From Oscillospiraceae bacterium (GTDB lineage Bacteria; Bacillota; Clostridia; Oscillospirales; Acutalibacteraceae), in contig SVOT01000001.1 of NCBI GenBank assembly GCA_015066225.1, positions 1 to 64,000 of the forward strand: a DNA stretch of 64,000 bases, in the 5' to 3' direction. The first letter of the stretch is position 1. Each line of letters starts with the position of its first letter. Positions 55,077-62,254 of the stretch are shown piece after piece. Under the pieces are notes generated by a model, which did no database searches, had not been told where the DNA came from, and was given only the letters and a program-made list of their open reading frames with translations. Made by a program: the position numbers and the translations under genes.

Positions 55077-55349
55077 ATGACAACAGCTAATCTTTTCAGT
55101 TTTGTATTTCAGGTTATTGTTATTTTCGCTATCAGCGCAGGAATTTGCAATCGTGACGCTGTTATAAGATTTGAAAGAAGAGCCTGGGTTTATATCAAAG
55201 CTTTTTTCCTTGCGTTGAATGACGTTGCGAAAGAAAGAATCGGTAAAAAATCAATCCCCGTTAAATCAAATGTTATTGAGTTCAGTAATTATGATATTGC
55301 AGAAGCTGATTTTAACAATGAATTTGATAGCGAAGTAAGTGTTGCATAA
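55077..55349 (+). CDS. small single-pass membrane protein, probably SOS-induced
   Basis: 90 residues. One N-terminal membrane helix (about 5-25, LFSFVFQVIVIFAISAGI) followed by an amphipathic segment (RFERRAWVYIKAFFLALNDVAKERIGKK) and an acidic tail. The start ATG 55077 has GGAGG 7 bases upstream. The operator suggests LexA control; small membrane proteins such as YneA and SosA are SOS-induced cell division inhibitors in other Firmicutes. It has no LysM domain and no similarity to them that I can see, so the function is inferred only from regulation and size. Confidence 0.75.
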   Translation: MTTANLFSFVFQVIVIFAISAGICNRDAVIRFERRAWVYIKAFFLALNDVAKERIGKKSIPVKSNVIEFSNYDIAEADFNNEFDSEVSVA

Positions 55350-55400
55350 TTCTGAAGTGTTGCTATAATTAGAATTAATAATAGCTTTGAGGTGAGTGCA

Positions 55401-56294
55401 ATGCCCAATAAAACCATTTTATCATTAGCGGATGCCGCGGCGATGTTGCCTGTGAGAAATCAAAACGGGCACAAAGGAACCTTTGGCAGAGCTATGATGA
55501 TTTGCGGCAGCAAAACAATGGTGGGGTGTTGCGTTCTTGCTTGTGAGGGCGCTCTCAGAAGCGGAATCGGTATCGGTATTCTTGCTTTCCCGGAGTGTTT
55601 GTATAATACACTTACATCGCGTTTGACTGAAAACCTGTTTCTTCCCCTTGCCGACAATGGCGACGGCTTTATCGGCAAAGAAAATACATCATATATTATT
55701 GAAAAAGCAAATGAGTGCGATGTTGTGTTGCTCGGTTGCGGTATCGGTGTTAACGATGACGTAAAATCGGTTGTCAAAGCGGTAGTTGAAAATGTTAACA
55801 AACCGCTGATTATTGATGCCGACGGTTTAAACTGTCTCAGCTTTTTTAAAGAATCACTTCTGAACCGCGGCGCGCAGACCTTGTTGACTCCTCATCCGGG
55901 TGAAATGGCTCGCCTTTGCGGTTGCGACGTTCAGAATGTTTTGCAGAAATCAGAATTGATACTTTCTGATTTTTGCAAAACATATAACGTTAACGTTCTC
56001 TTGAAGGGTCACAGAACTCTTATTTGTAATAATGACGGAAGTCATTTTTATGTGAATGAAACCGGTAACACGGGTCTTTCAAAGGGCGGCTCGGGTGATT
56101 TGCTTTCCGGTATTATTACAGGGCTTGCGCCGTCTATGGGTTGTGATTTGTTTAAAACAGCGGCACTTGGCGCTTTTATCCACGGTCTCACAGCCGACCT
56201 TATGAAGAATGATTTTTCAGAGTACGTTATGCTTCCGAGTGATTGTGCAAAATATATTAACAAATCTTTTAAATTTTTGGAGGAATACAACTGA
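55401..56294 (+). CDS. nnrD: ADP-dependent NAD(P)H-hydrate dehydratase
   Basis: 297 residues. Ribokinase-like YjeF C-terminal domain with KGTFGRAMMICGSKTMVG (ATP-binding start), LLTPHPGEMARLCG and GLSKGGSGDLLSGIITGLAP. It repairs damaged NADH and NADPH hydrates. It lacks the N-terminal epimerase half (NnrE) present in fusion forms. The start ATG 55401 follows GAGGTG by 6 bases; an upstream GTG 55392 lies in the site. Confidence 0.93.
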   Translation: MPNKTILSLADAAAMLPVRNQNGHKGTFGRAMMICGSKTMVGCCVLACEGALRSGIGIGILAFPECLYNTLTSRLTENLFLPLADNGDGFIGKENTSYIIEKANECDVVLLGCGIGVNDDVKSVVKAVVENVNKPLIIDADGLNCLSFFKESLLNRGAQTLLTPHPGEMARLCGCDVQNVLQKSELILSDFCKTYNVNVLLKGHRTLICNNDGSHFYVNETGNTGLSKGGSGDLLSGIITGLAPSMGCDLFKTAALGAFIHGLTADLMKNDFSEYVMLPSDCAKYINKSFKFLEEYN

Positions 56295-56758
56295 GAAGGT
56301 TGTGTTTAGTGTGTTTAGCTTTGTTGTTGCCGGTTCTTTCATCTTGCAACGTGGCAAGCAAAACTTCAGATGTTGATTTTTCAGAGAATAAAAAAATCCA
56401 GGTTTCATATAACAGTCTTGTTTTCGATGCTGAAATTGAGTTTTTCGGCGAAACCCTTATTTTTAAATATCTCAACGCTTCTGATTCCGTTATAAGTGTT
56501 GAACTGAACAACGAGGATTATAAAATAGTTTGTAATGATATGGTTTTCGACGGTAAAACAAAGAGCTTACCCGATGTTTTTCTGCCTAAAATCATTTTTG
56601 TATTTTTTAATTCACAGGGGAGTATGTTGAATTTTTCGGATTTTGACGAGGACGGTAATTGTTATGTTTTTTCAGGTGAGGCATTAAATAAAGCTCTTTT
56701 GTTTGAAGCATATAAAAACCTTAACGAAGGATATTCATATTCATTAACGATTAATTAA
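56291..56758 (+). CDS. putative lipoprotein, apparent CTG start
   Basis: 155 residues if read from CTG 56291. N terminus LRRLCLVCLALLLPVLSSCN gives a basic n-region, a hydrophobic core and a lipobox LSSC, so it is a lipoprotein. GGAGG lies 7 bases before the CTG. The CTG overlaps the nnrD stop (CTGA). TTG 56300 is the alternative but is 16 bases from the site and loses the arginines. The mature part is beta-rich and unrecognised. Confidence 0.65.
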   Translation: MRRLCLVCLALLLPVLSSCNVASKTSDVDFSENKKIQVSYNSLVFDAEIEFFGETLIFKYLNASDSVISVELNNEDYKIVCNDMVFDGKTKSLPDVFLPKIIFVFFNSQGSMLNFSDFDEDGNCYVFSGEALNKALLFEAYKNLNEGYSYSLTIN

Positions 56759-56761
56759 AAA

Positions 56762-56794
56762 ACTCACAGTCACCGCGGTGACTGTGAGTTTTTT
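56762..56794. terminator. bidirectional terminator between lipoprotein and nagB
   Basis: A 28-bp perfect palindrome centred on CACCGCGGTG, with A- and T-runs on both sides. Confidence 0.95.
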
Positions 56795-56809
56795 GTTCAG
56801 AATTAAATA

Positions 56810-57532
56810 TTAAAGTAGAGAAGCAGCGGCTTCATCAAGGAAGATGATAACGTCGTCGTGTTTCTGGAGAATTGAAGCGGGAACCTGGGGTGTAACTTCA
56901 CCCTTTACCATATTGCGGATTGCTTCAGCCTTTTTTGGACCTGTTGCAATAAGAATAATTTTCTTTGCCGCCATAATCTGATTGATGCCCATAGTTAATG
57001 CGTAATGGGGCATGGGGTTTTCATCAAAATAGATTTTGTTTGCTTCAATAGTGCTGTCAGTGAGCTTAACCTTAAATGAACCGTCTGTGAAGCTGTCTGC
57101 GGGTTCGTTGAAGCCGATATGAGCATTGTTGCCGATGCCGAGAAGCTGGATATCAATACCGCCTGCTGCATTGATTTCAGCATCGTATCCTTTGCACTCT
57201 GCTTCGCTGTCTTCAGCATTACCGTCAAGGAAATGAACATTCTCTTCAAGAATGTCAAGACCGTTGAAAAGCTGTTCGTGCATAAATGTGTAGTAGCTGT
57301 TTTTGTCGTTTTTGGGCAAATCGCAATATTCGTCCAGGTTGTATGTTTTAACATCTTTGAATGTGATTCCGCCGTTTTCAAAGGCTTTAATGATTTCTTT
57401 ATAAGTGGGGATGGGGCTTGCACCTGTTGCAAGACCAAGCACGCAAGAGGGGTTGTTTTTTACTTCGTCAACAAAAATTGAGGCAACGGCAGAGCCGATT
57501 TCCTCAGCGGTTTTAAAAACTTTGATTTCCAT
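56810..57532 (-). CDS. nagB: glucosamine-6-phosphate deaminase
   Basis: 240 residues. GLATGASPIPTYKEIIKAFE phosphate loop, YNLDEYCDLPKND with the catalytic Asp, QLLGIGNNAHIGFNEP with the active-site His. It deaminates glucosamine 6-phosphate to fructose 6-phosphate. AAAGGTGG precedes ATG. It stands alone; nagA is not in the window. It could use amino sugars released with the NamZ-type enzyme. Confidence 0.96.
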   Translation of the reverse strand: MEIKVFKTAEEIGSAVASIFVDEVKNNPSCVLGLATGASPIPTYKEIIKAFENGGITFKDVKTYNLDEYCDLPKNDKNSYYTFMHEQLFNGLDILEENVHFLDGNAEDSEAECKGYDAEINAAGGIDIQLLGIGNNAHIGFNEPADSFTDGSFKVKLTDSTIEANKIYFDENPMPHYALTMGINQIMAAKKIILIATGPKKAEAIRNMVKGEVTPQVPASILQKHDDVIIFLDEAAASLL

Positions 57533-57621
57533 ATTGTTTCCACCTTTACAACTTTGTTCTAATTAATTATATCACAATATTCTGAAATTAAAAGTGAATT
57601 TTTGGATTTTCTTATTATATA

Positions 57622-57649
57622 TTGAAAAATTTTAAATAAATGTTATAAT
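57622..57649 (+). promoter_or_regulatory. promoter of the HAD hydrolase gene
   Basis: TTGAAA (57622-57627), 16 bases, TATAAT (57644-57649). The -10 covers an in-frame ATG at 57648, so that codon cannot be the start. Confidence 0.8.
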
Positions 57650-57674
57650 GTTTGTGGTAAAAGGCGGTGATTTT

Positions 57675-58283
57675 TTGATTAAAAATGTTGTTTTTGATAT
57701 GGGTGGAGTTTTAATTGATTTCAATCTGCTCAAAACGATGAATAAATGCTTTTCCGAAGAATATCACGAAATTCTCACAGAGAAGGTGTTTGGCGGTCAG
57801 TTCTGGCGTGAGCTGGACAGGGGTATTTTGAAATCTGCCGACGTTATCCCGACGATTTTACCCGAAATCCCTGAGGATACCCGTCAGCTTGTAGCTGAGA
57901 TGATCAGTGACTTTTACCCCTATATGCCTGTATACGAAGAAATGTATGACTTTGTCAAACGTATTAAAGACGCAGGCTACAATGTGTACTTATTATCAAA
58001 CGCAACCGCCCGTTTTTTTGACAGGTATCTTGATATTCCAGCCATCAGTTTAATGGATGGTATGTTTATATCTTGCGTTTACAAATTATTGAAGCCGGAG
58101 CGTGAGATTTACGAGGCTTTTTGCAACAAGTTTTCACTTGTTCCCGAGGAGTGCTTCTTTATTGATGATATGCCCCAGAATATAGAGGGTGCTAAAGCCT
58201 ACGGAATGAAAGGCTACGTGTACAAAGCACCGGATTACAGCGGTCTTGAAAAAGCTCTCAATGCTGAGGGCGTTGTGTTTTAA
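57675..58283 (+). CDS. HAD-family hydrolase (subfamily IA)
   Basis: 202 residues. Motif I FDMGGVLIDFN (Asp8 nucleophile), motif II LLSNATA, motif III K with PEREIYEA and motif IV FFIDDMPQNIEGAKAYGMKG. A phosphatase of the haloacid dehalogenase superfamily, subfamily IA, with unknown substrate. Translation starts at TTG 57675 with GGCGGTGA upstream; the promoter -10 excludes the upstream ATG. A lipoprotein gene follows after 15 bases. Confidence 0.9.
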   Translation: MIKNVVFDMGGVLIDFNLLKTMNKCFSEEYHEILTEKVFGGQFWRELDRGILKSADVIPTILPEIPEDTRQLVAEMISDFYPYMPVYEEMYDFVKRIKDAGYNVYLLSNATARFFDRYLDIPAISLMDGMFISCVYKLLKPEREIYEAFCNKFSLVPEECFFIDDMPQNIEGAKAYGMKGYVYKAPDYSGLEKALNAEGVVF

Positions 58284-58298
58284 ACAGGAGGTTTTTTT

Positions 58299-59096
58299 AT
58301 GAAAAAAATAATTGCATCATGTTCGGTTTTATTGGCTTTATCACTTGTTTTTGCTTTGTTTGCAGGCTGTGGCGGCAAAGGTGATGACGGCAACACAACT
58401 ACAACAAAGAATAATACCGTAACTATCAATGGTTTAACAGCAGAAATTGAAAAAACATCTGCCACAATCAAAAAAGACGGTGAAGTTTTCCAAAAACTCG
58501 AATATCCCGTTAACCCCGACTTTAAATTTGATTTGGAATATGCAAAAAGTCATTACGAATTCAAGGATATGAATTTTGATGGTGTCCCCGATTTTTATAT
58601 TGCGGCATCTAAAGAGGGCGACGTTATATCCTTTATGTGCTGGTTGTTCAACGACACCAATAAGACCTTTGAATATTCAATCATTCTTTCTTCCTTAAAG
58701 AATATTTCTGTTGATACTGAAAATCAAAGAATTTATTCAACGATCAACTTTGAAGGCGTTGAGAAGGTAGTTGCATACAAATGGGTTGATGGCTCCTTGG
58801 ATTTCGACAAACAGTACGATAACTCTTCAGACACAATTCCCGAAGATGTTGCAGGCAACGTACAGAGTAACAGCATTGGTGTCAATGCCGAAACTTCAGC
58901 AGATGATGAAACTACAACAAAAGCACCTAAGCCCTCAAAGGGTGATAAGGATGACACGACTAAAAAGCCCGTTACCACCGATAAAGAAACAGAAAAAGAA
59001 ACAGAAAAACCCACTCAGAATATTAAACCCGACACAGGCAATGGTGAAAACGTTCAGCTTGGCAGCGGCGATATTGATGACGGTTGGTCTGAGTAA
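58299..59096 (+). CDS. lipoprotein with Thr/Lys-rich C-terminal linker
   Basis: 265 residues. Signal peptide ending LFAGC, with mature N-terminal Cys near residue 24. Residues 75-200 form a beta-rich domain with FKDMNFDGVPDFYIAASKEGD, a calcium-loop-like DxNxDGxxD motif seen in FG-GAP and XAC2610-type surface proteins. The C-terminal about 65 residues are a low-complexity Thr/Lys/Glu linker. Attached to the outer face of the membrane. AGGAGG precedes the ATG. No enzyme motif is seen. Confidence 0.72.
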   Translation: MKKIIASCSVLLALSLVFALFAGCGGKGDDGNTTTTKNNTVTINGLTAEIEKTSATIKKDGEVFQKLEYPVNPDFKFDLEYAKSHYEFKDMNFDGVPDFYIAASKEGDVISFMCWLFNDTNKTFEYSIILSSLKNISVDTENQRIYSTINFEGVEKVVAYKWVDGSLDFDKQYDNSSDTIPEDVAGNVQSNSIGVNAETSADDETTTKAPKPSKGDKDDTTKKPVTTDKETEKETEKPTQNIKPDTGNGENVQLGSGDIDDGWSE

Positions 59097-59110
59097 TGCA
59101 GGAGGCTTTT

Positions 59111-59431
59111 ATGACAGATAACATTCAGAATACAGCTACACAGCAAAAAAACGACGAAGTTATGGCTTCGGGTCTCGGCTTCAAATTCTTTAAAAAATGC
59201 TCAACATCATTGAAAAGGCTTTCAGTTGTTGTCTTTATTCTCAATATGTTTTTCTTGATTTCACTTATCGTTGTCGGTGCAGTGTTTTTAGGCGTGTGGT
59301 TGGGCTTTGATATGCTTTCGTTCCTTGCATTACCATTGATAACTGTTTTCGTAATCGGTGTTGTAATCGCAAGACTTATCTCGGCATTGATTTACGGCTT
59401 TGCCGAAATCGTCGAAAAAAACGAAAATTAA
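59111..59431 (+). CDS. small two-helix membrane protein
   Basis: 106 residues. Two hydrophobic helices (about 38-62 and 68-92) after a soluble N terminus TDNIQNTATQQKNDEVM. No recognised family. ATG 59111 has AGGAGG 6 bases upstream; the ATG at 59096 overlaps the lipoprotein stop and is not favoured. Co-transcribed with the lipoprotein gene. Confidence 0.65.
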   Translation: MTDNIQNTATQQKNDEVMASGLGFKFFKKCSTSLKRLSVVVFILNMFFLISLIVVGAVFLGVWLGFDMLSFLALPLITVFVIGVVIARLISALIYGFAEIVEKNEN

Positions 59432-59459
59432 TAAAAATGCAATAATTTTTAGTTTTTTG

Positions 59460-59488
59460 TTGACAAATAAAAAAACGAGGAGTACAAT
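59460..59488 (+). promoter_or_regulatory. promoter of aromatic amino acid operon
   Basis: TTGACA (59460-59465), 17 bases, TACAAT (59483-59488). Transcription should start near 59495. Confidence 0.85.
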
Positions 59489-59519
59489 GTTCACATATTT
59501 TTCAGGAGAGGTGTTACAG

Positions 59520-59591
59520 ATGATTCGTAATTTCGGATATTTTCGATTTTATTATTTTACACAGGATTGTCTGTTTTCATCTTGTAACTGA
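59520..59591 (+). CDS. Phe/Tyr-rich leader peptide of the aromatic operon attenuator
   Basis: 23 codons with GGAGAGGTG 7 bases upstream. The peptide starts MIRNFGYFRFYYFTQD and contains Phe at 5, 8, 10, 13 and 19 and Tyr at 7, 11 and 12. It lies between the operon promoter and a terminator hairpin, upstream of aromatic aminotransferase and pheA. Such composition and position are those of pheA-type leader peptides; the ribosome would stall at the Phe/Tyr codons when charged tRNA is scarce. Confidence 0.85.
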   Translation: MIRNFGYFRFYYFTQDCLFSSCN

Positions 59592-59666
59592 AATTTCAGT
59601 TTAGTGTGAATAGACAGTCCGCATTCTGCTATGCTTTTAAAAGTATATCGGTTTGCGGATTTTTTG
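59564..59666 (+). promoter_or_regulatory. transcription attenuator with competing hairpins
   Basis: Segment 1 (59564-59579, at the end of the leader ORF) pairs with segment 2 (59607-59620), giving the antiterminator. The end of segment 2, GTCCGCA (59617-59623), pairs with TGCGGAT (59654-59660) around an inner stem (59630-59638 with 59639-59647), giving a terminator followed by TTTTT. A ribosome reading to the TGA at 59589 covers segment 1 and allows termination; a ribosome stalled at the earlier Phe/Tyr codons leaves segment 1 free. A perfect palindrome AACTGAAA-TTTCAGTT (59586-59601) lies in the loop of the antiterminator. Confidence 0.82.
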
Positions 59667-59946
59667 TTTAGGGTGAAAGGAGTCATCCGAATCTGCCTAA
59701 AAGCAAATCTTTTTAAGTCTTTTCGGCGTTTCGGTCTTGAAAGACGGCAGCCTATCTTCGTCCTTAACACCAAAAATCCAATAAAAATTTTTTTGTTTTT
59801 AGGTCGAAGATTTTATACAGTGCGGATTTTTGGTCAGCCTAGGCAAAAACGCAGCTAATCCTTTCGGATTGGCGAGTATTTTAACAACGGATGAGCGGAA
59901 ATCCGCCTGTAGAAAACACGGTTCGGATAATTCCATTCACCCTAAA
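59667..59946 (+). ncRNA. candidate structured RNA between the attenuator and the aminotransferase gene
   Basis: A 25-nt segment (59667-59691) pairs with 59922-59946 (22 Watson-Crick, one G-U, two mismatches). Inside: CTGCC (59693-59697) with GGCAG (59746-59750), enclosing GTCTTT(T)C/GAAAGAC (59717-59745); ATCTTCG (59754-59760) with CGAAGAT (59805-59811); a pseudoknot CCAAAAATCC (59770-59779, in that loop) with GGATTTTTGG (59824-59833), 10 of 10; AATCC-TTTC-GGATT (59857-59870); GCGG-AAAT-CCGC (59895-59906). The closing stem ends 1-2 bases before the AAGGAG of the next gene. No T-box sequence is present. I do not recognise the family; a cis-regulatory RNA or an inserted element with terminal inverted repeats are both possible. 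Confidence 0.6.
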
Positions 59947-59959
59947 AAGGAGTATTAAA

Positions 59960-61150
59960 ATGATTTCAGAAAAAATGATGCAGCTTGGCAAAAAAAGTTC
60001 GATTATCCGTGAGATTTTTGAATACGGCAAGAAAAGAAAGGCAGAAATCGGTGCAGAGAATGTTTTCGATTTCAGCCTTGGTAATCCTAGCGTGCCGGCT
60101 CCCCAAAAGGTTACTGACGTTATGAATAAGCTTATTGCCCAGACTCCTGCAGAGGTTCTTCACGGCTATACATCAGCACCCGGCGATTTAAACGTCAGAG
60201 CAAAAATTGCTGAATACATTAAAGAAAAATTCGGAGTGAATGCAAATCCCGGTCTTGTTTATATGACCTGTGGTGCGGCTGCTTCACTTACAATTACTCT
60301 CAATGCTATTGTCGAAGCTGGTGACGAAGTTATAGCATTGGCACCGTTTTTCCCCGAATACAGGGTTTTTGCTGAGCAGGCCGGGGCAAGGCTTGTGGTT
60401 GTGCCTTCGAAAAAAGAAGATTTGCAAATTGATTTTGATGCACTTGAAAAGGCAATTACCCCCAACACAAAGGCAATTATCGTAAATTCACCCAATAACC
60501 CCTCGGGCGTTATTATCCCTGAAAGCGATATTGTTAAATTAACTGATTTGCTTAAAGAAAAGCAAAAGGAATATAATAAAGAGATATTCATAATTTCCGA
60601 CGAACCATACAGAGAGCTTGTTTTCACAGGTGAAAAGGTTCCTTACATCCCTTGTTACTACGATAACACCTTTGTGTGTTATTCATACAGCAAAGCACTT
60701 TCCTTACCCGGTGAGCGTATCGGTTACATTTTTGTTTCACCCGATATGAAGGATGCGAGCGACGTTTATGCGGCAATATGCGGTGCGGGCAGAGCTCTCG
60801 GTTACGTTTGTGCACCGTCTTTGATGCAGTACACAATCGCCGAATGTCTTGAAGATACCGCCGATATCTCAGTTTATGAAAAGAACAGAAAAATTCTTTA
60901 CGATGCACTTACAGATATCGGATACACCGTAATTAAACCAGATGGTGCATTTTATATGTTTGTTAAATCCCTTGAGGAAGACGCAAACAAATTCTATGAA
61001 AGAGCGAAGAAGTTCGAGCTGCTTCTTGTACCAAGCGATTCATTCGGGTGCGAGGGCTTTGTGAGAATCTCTTATTGTGTTGACACAGAACTCATTGAAC
61101 GCTCTATTCCTGCATTTAAAGCACTTTATGAGGATTATAAAAATGACTGA
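59960..61150 (+). CDS. PLP-dependent aminotransferase, class I/II (aromatic or aspartate type)
   Basis: 396 residues. Class I fold: GNPSVPAPQKVTD near the N terminus, NSPNNPSGV, and the PLP-lysine in SYSKALSLPGERIGY, with a C-terminal arginine in GFVRISYCVD. Next to pheA it most likely transaminates phenylpyruvate or prephenate, or supplies a related aromatic acid, but aspartate activity is also possible. ATG 59960 has AAAGGAG 8 bases upstream; the longer frame would run through the structured leader. It overlaps pheA by 8 bases. Confidence 0.92.
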   Translation: MISEKMMQLGKKSSIIREIFEYGKKRKAEIGAENVFDFSLGNPSVPAPQKVTDVMNKLIAQTPAEVLHGYTSAPGDLNVRAKIAEYIKEKFGVNANPGLVYMTCGAAASLTITLNAIVEAGDEVIALAPFFPEYRVFAEQAGARLVVVPSKKEDLQIDFDALEKAITPNTKAIIVNSPNNPSGVIIPESDIVKLTDLLKEKQKEYNKEIFIISDEPYRELVFTGEKVPYIPCYYDNTFVCYSYSKALSLPGERIGYIFVSPDMKDASDVYAAICGAGRALGYVCAPSLMQYTIAECLEDTADISVYEKNRKILYDALTDIGYTVIKPDGAFYMFVKSLEEDANKFYERAKKFELLLVPSDSFGCEGFVRISYCVDTELIERSIPAFKALYEDYKND

Positions 61151-62243
61151 TTACGAAAAAAAATTCCATGAAGCCAGAAAAACCATTGGCGAAATTGACG
61201 TGGAAATTGCCGCTCTGTTCCAAAAAAGAATGGAAGCGGTCAAGGATGTTGCAGAATATAAAAAGGTTAACGGTATTCCCGTTGAGGACACTGTAAGAGA
61301 GGTGGCTCTTCTCGAAAAAAACAGTGCTTTGATTTCTGATGAGGAAATCCGCTCATATTACATAAACTTTCAGAAAAAGACAATGAATCTTTCAAAGGAT
61401 TTTCAGCACAAAATTCTTGACGGAACAAGAATTGCTTTTTCCGGCGTGAAGGGTGCATTTGCAGAAATTGCCGTAAAGCGCATTTTCCCTGACGGTAATC
61501 CTGTTGCATTCCCTGATTTTAAATCTGCGTATAAGGCGGTTGAAAAGGGCGAGTGTGAGTGTGCAGTTTTACCGATTGAAAACAGCTATGAGGGTGATGT
61601 TGCCCGTGTTATGGATCTGACGTATTTCGGCTCGCTGTTTATAAATGGTGTTTATGACATGGCAGTTGAACAACACCTTTTCGGTACGCCGGATTCACAC
61701 CGGAACACAATTAAAAGGGTTGTCAGCCACCCGCAGGCTCTGGGTCAATGTGCTGAATATATCTCCGAAAGGGGCTTGCAGACTGAGGAAGCGGTTAATA
61801 CCGCTGTTGCGGCGCAAATTGTTTCAGAGAGTGGTGACAGTTCACTTGGTGTTATATGCAGTCTTGAAGCGGGTCACGAATACGGGTTAAAGCTGATTGA
61901 CAGAAAGATTAATAAAGACAGTAAAAATACTACACGTTTTGCGGTTTTTTCAAGAATCCCGAGGGGTGAATCGATGGGGGACGAAAACTTTATCGTTCTT
62001 TTCACCGTTCGTGATGAAGCGGGCTCTCTCAGCAAGGCTATTTCTGTTTTTGGTGAATGCGGATACAATCTTAAGGCATTGAAAAGCCGTCCGTCAAAGG
62101 ATGTTATCTGGAATTATTACTTTTTCCTTGAGGGTGAGGGCAAGCTTTCCGAAGAGGATGAGAAAAATATGCTTTCAAAGCTGTCTGAGGTTTGCACCAA
62201 CGTTCGTCTTGTGGGCAGATATTCTAAAGAACAACAGATATAA
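61143..62243 (+). CDS. pheA: bifunctional chorismate mutase / prephenate dehydratase
   Basis: 366 residues. AroQ-type chorismate mutase (1-90, RKTIGEIDVEIAALFQKRME), prephenate dehydratase (about 100-275, FSGVKGAFAE, LPIENSYEGDVARVMDL, TRFAVFSR) and a C-terminal ACT domain (NFIVLFTVRDEAGSLSKA). It carries out the last two common steps to phenylpyruvate. In the ACT domain the usual ESRP reads KSRP and the GAL motif reads GSL, so feedback by phenylalanine may differ from the standard enzyme. Overlaps the aminotransferase; aroB follows after 11 bases. Confidence 0.95.
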   Translation: MTDYEKKFHEARKTIGEIDVEIAALFQKRMEAVKDVAEYKKVNGIPVEDTVREVALLEKNSALISDEEIRSYYINFQKKTMNLSKDFQHKILDGTRIAFSGVKGAFAEIAVKRIFPDGNPVAFPDFKSAYKAVEKGECECAVLPIENSYEGDVARVMDLTYFGSLFINGVYDMAVEQHLFGTPDSHRNTIKRVVSHPQALGQCAEYISERGLQTEEAVNTAVAAQIVSESGDSSLGVICSLEAGHEYGLKLIDRKINKDSKNTTRFAVFSRIPRGESMGDENFIVLFTVRDEAGSLSKAISVFGECGYNLKALKSRPSKDVIWNYYFFLEGEGKLSEEDEKNMLSKLSEVCTNVRLVGRYSKEQQI

Positions 62244-62254
62244 GGATATTACTT

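Noticed and set aside
57648-57674. ATG 57648 as start of the HAD gene
   Set aside because: It is part of the -10 promoter box, so it is not in the transcript.
59667-59946. T-box riboswitch for Phe or Tyr tRNA
   Set aside because: No AGGGUGGNACCGCG-type T-box sequence and no specifier loop ahead of a terminator in this segment.
59891-59959. Upstream extension of the aminotransferase frame
   Set aside because: It crosses the closing stem of the structured RNA; ATG 59960 has a proper ribosome binding site.
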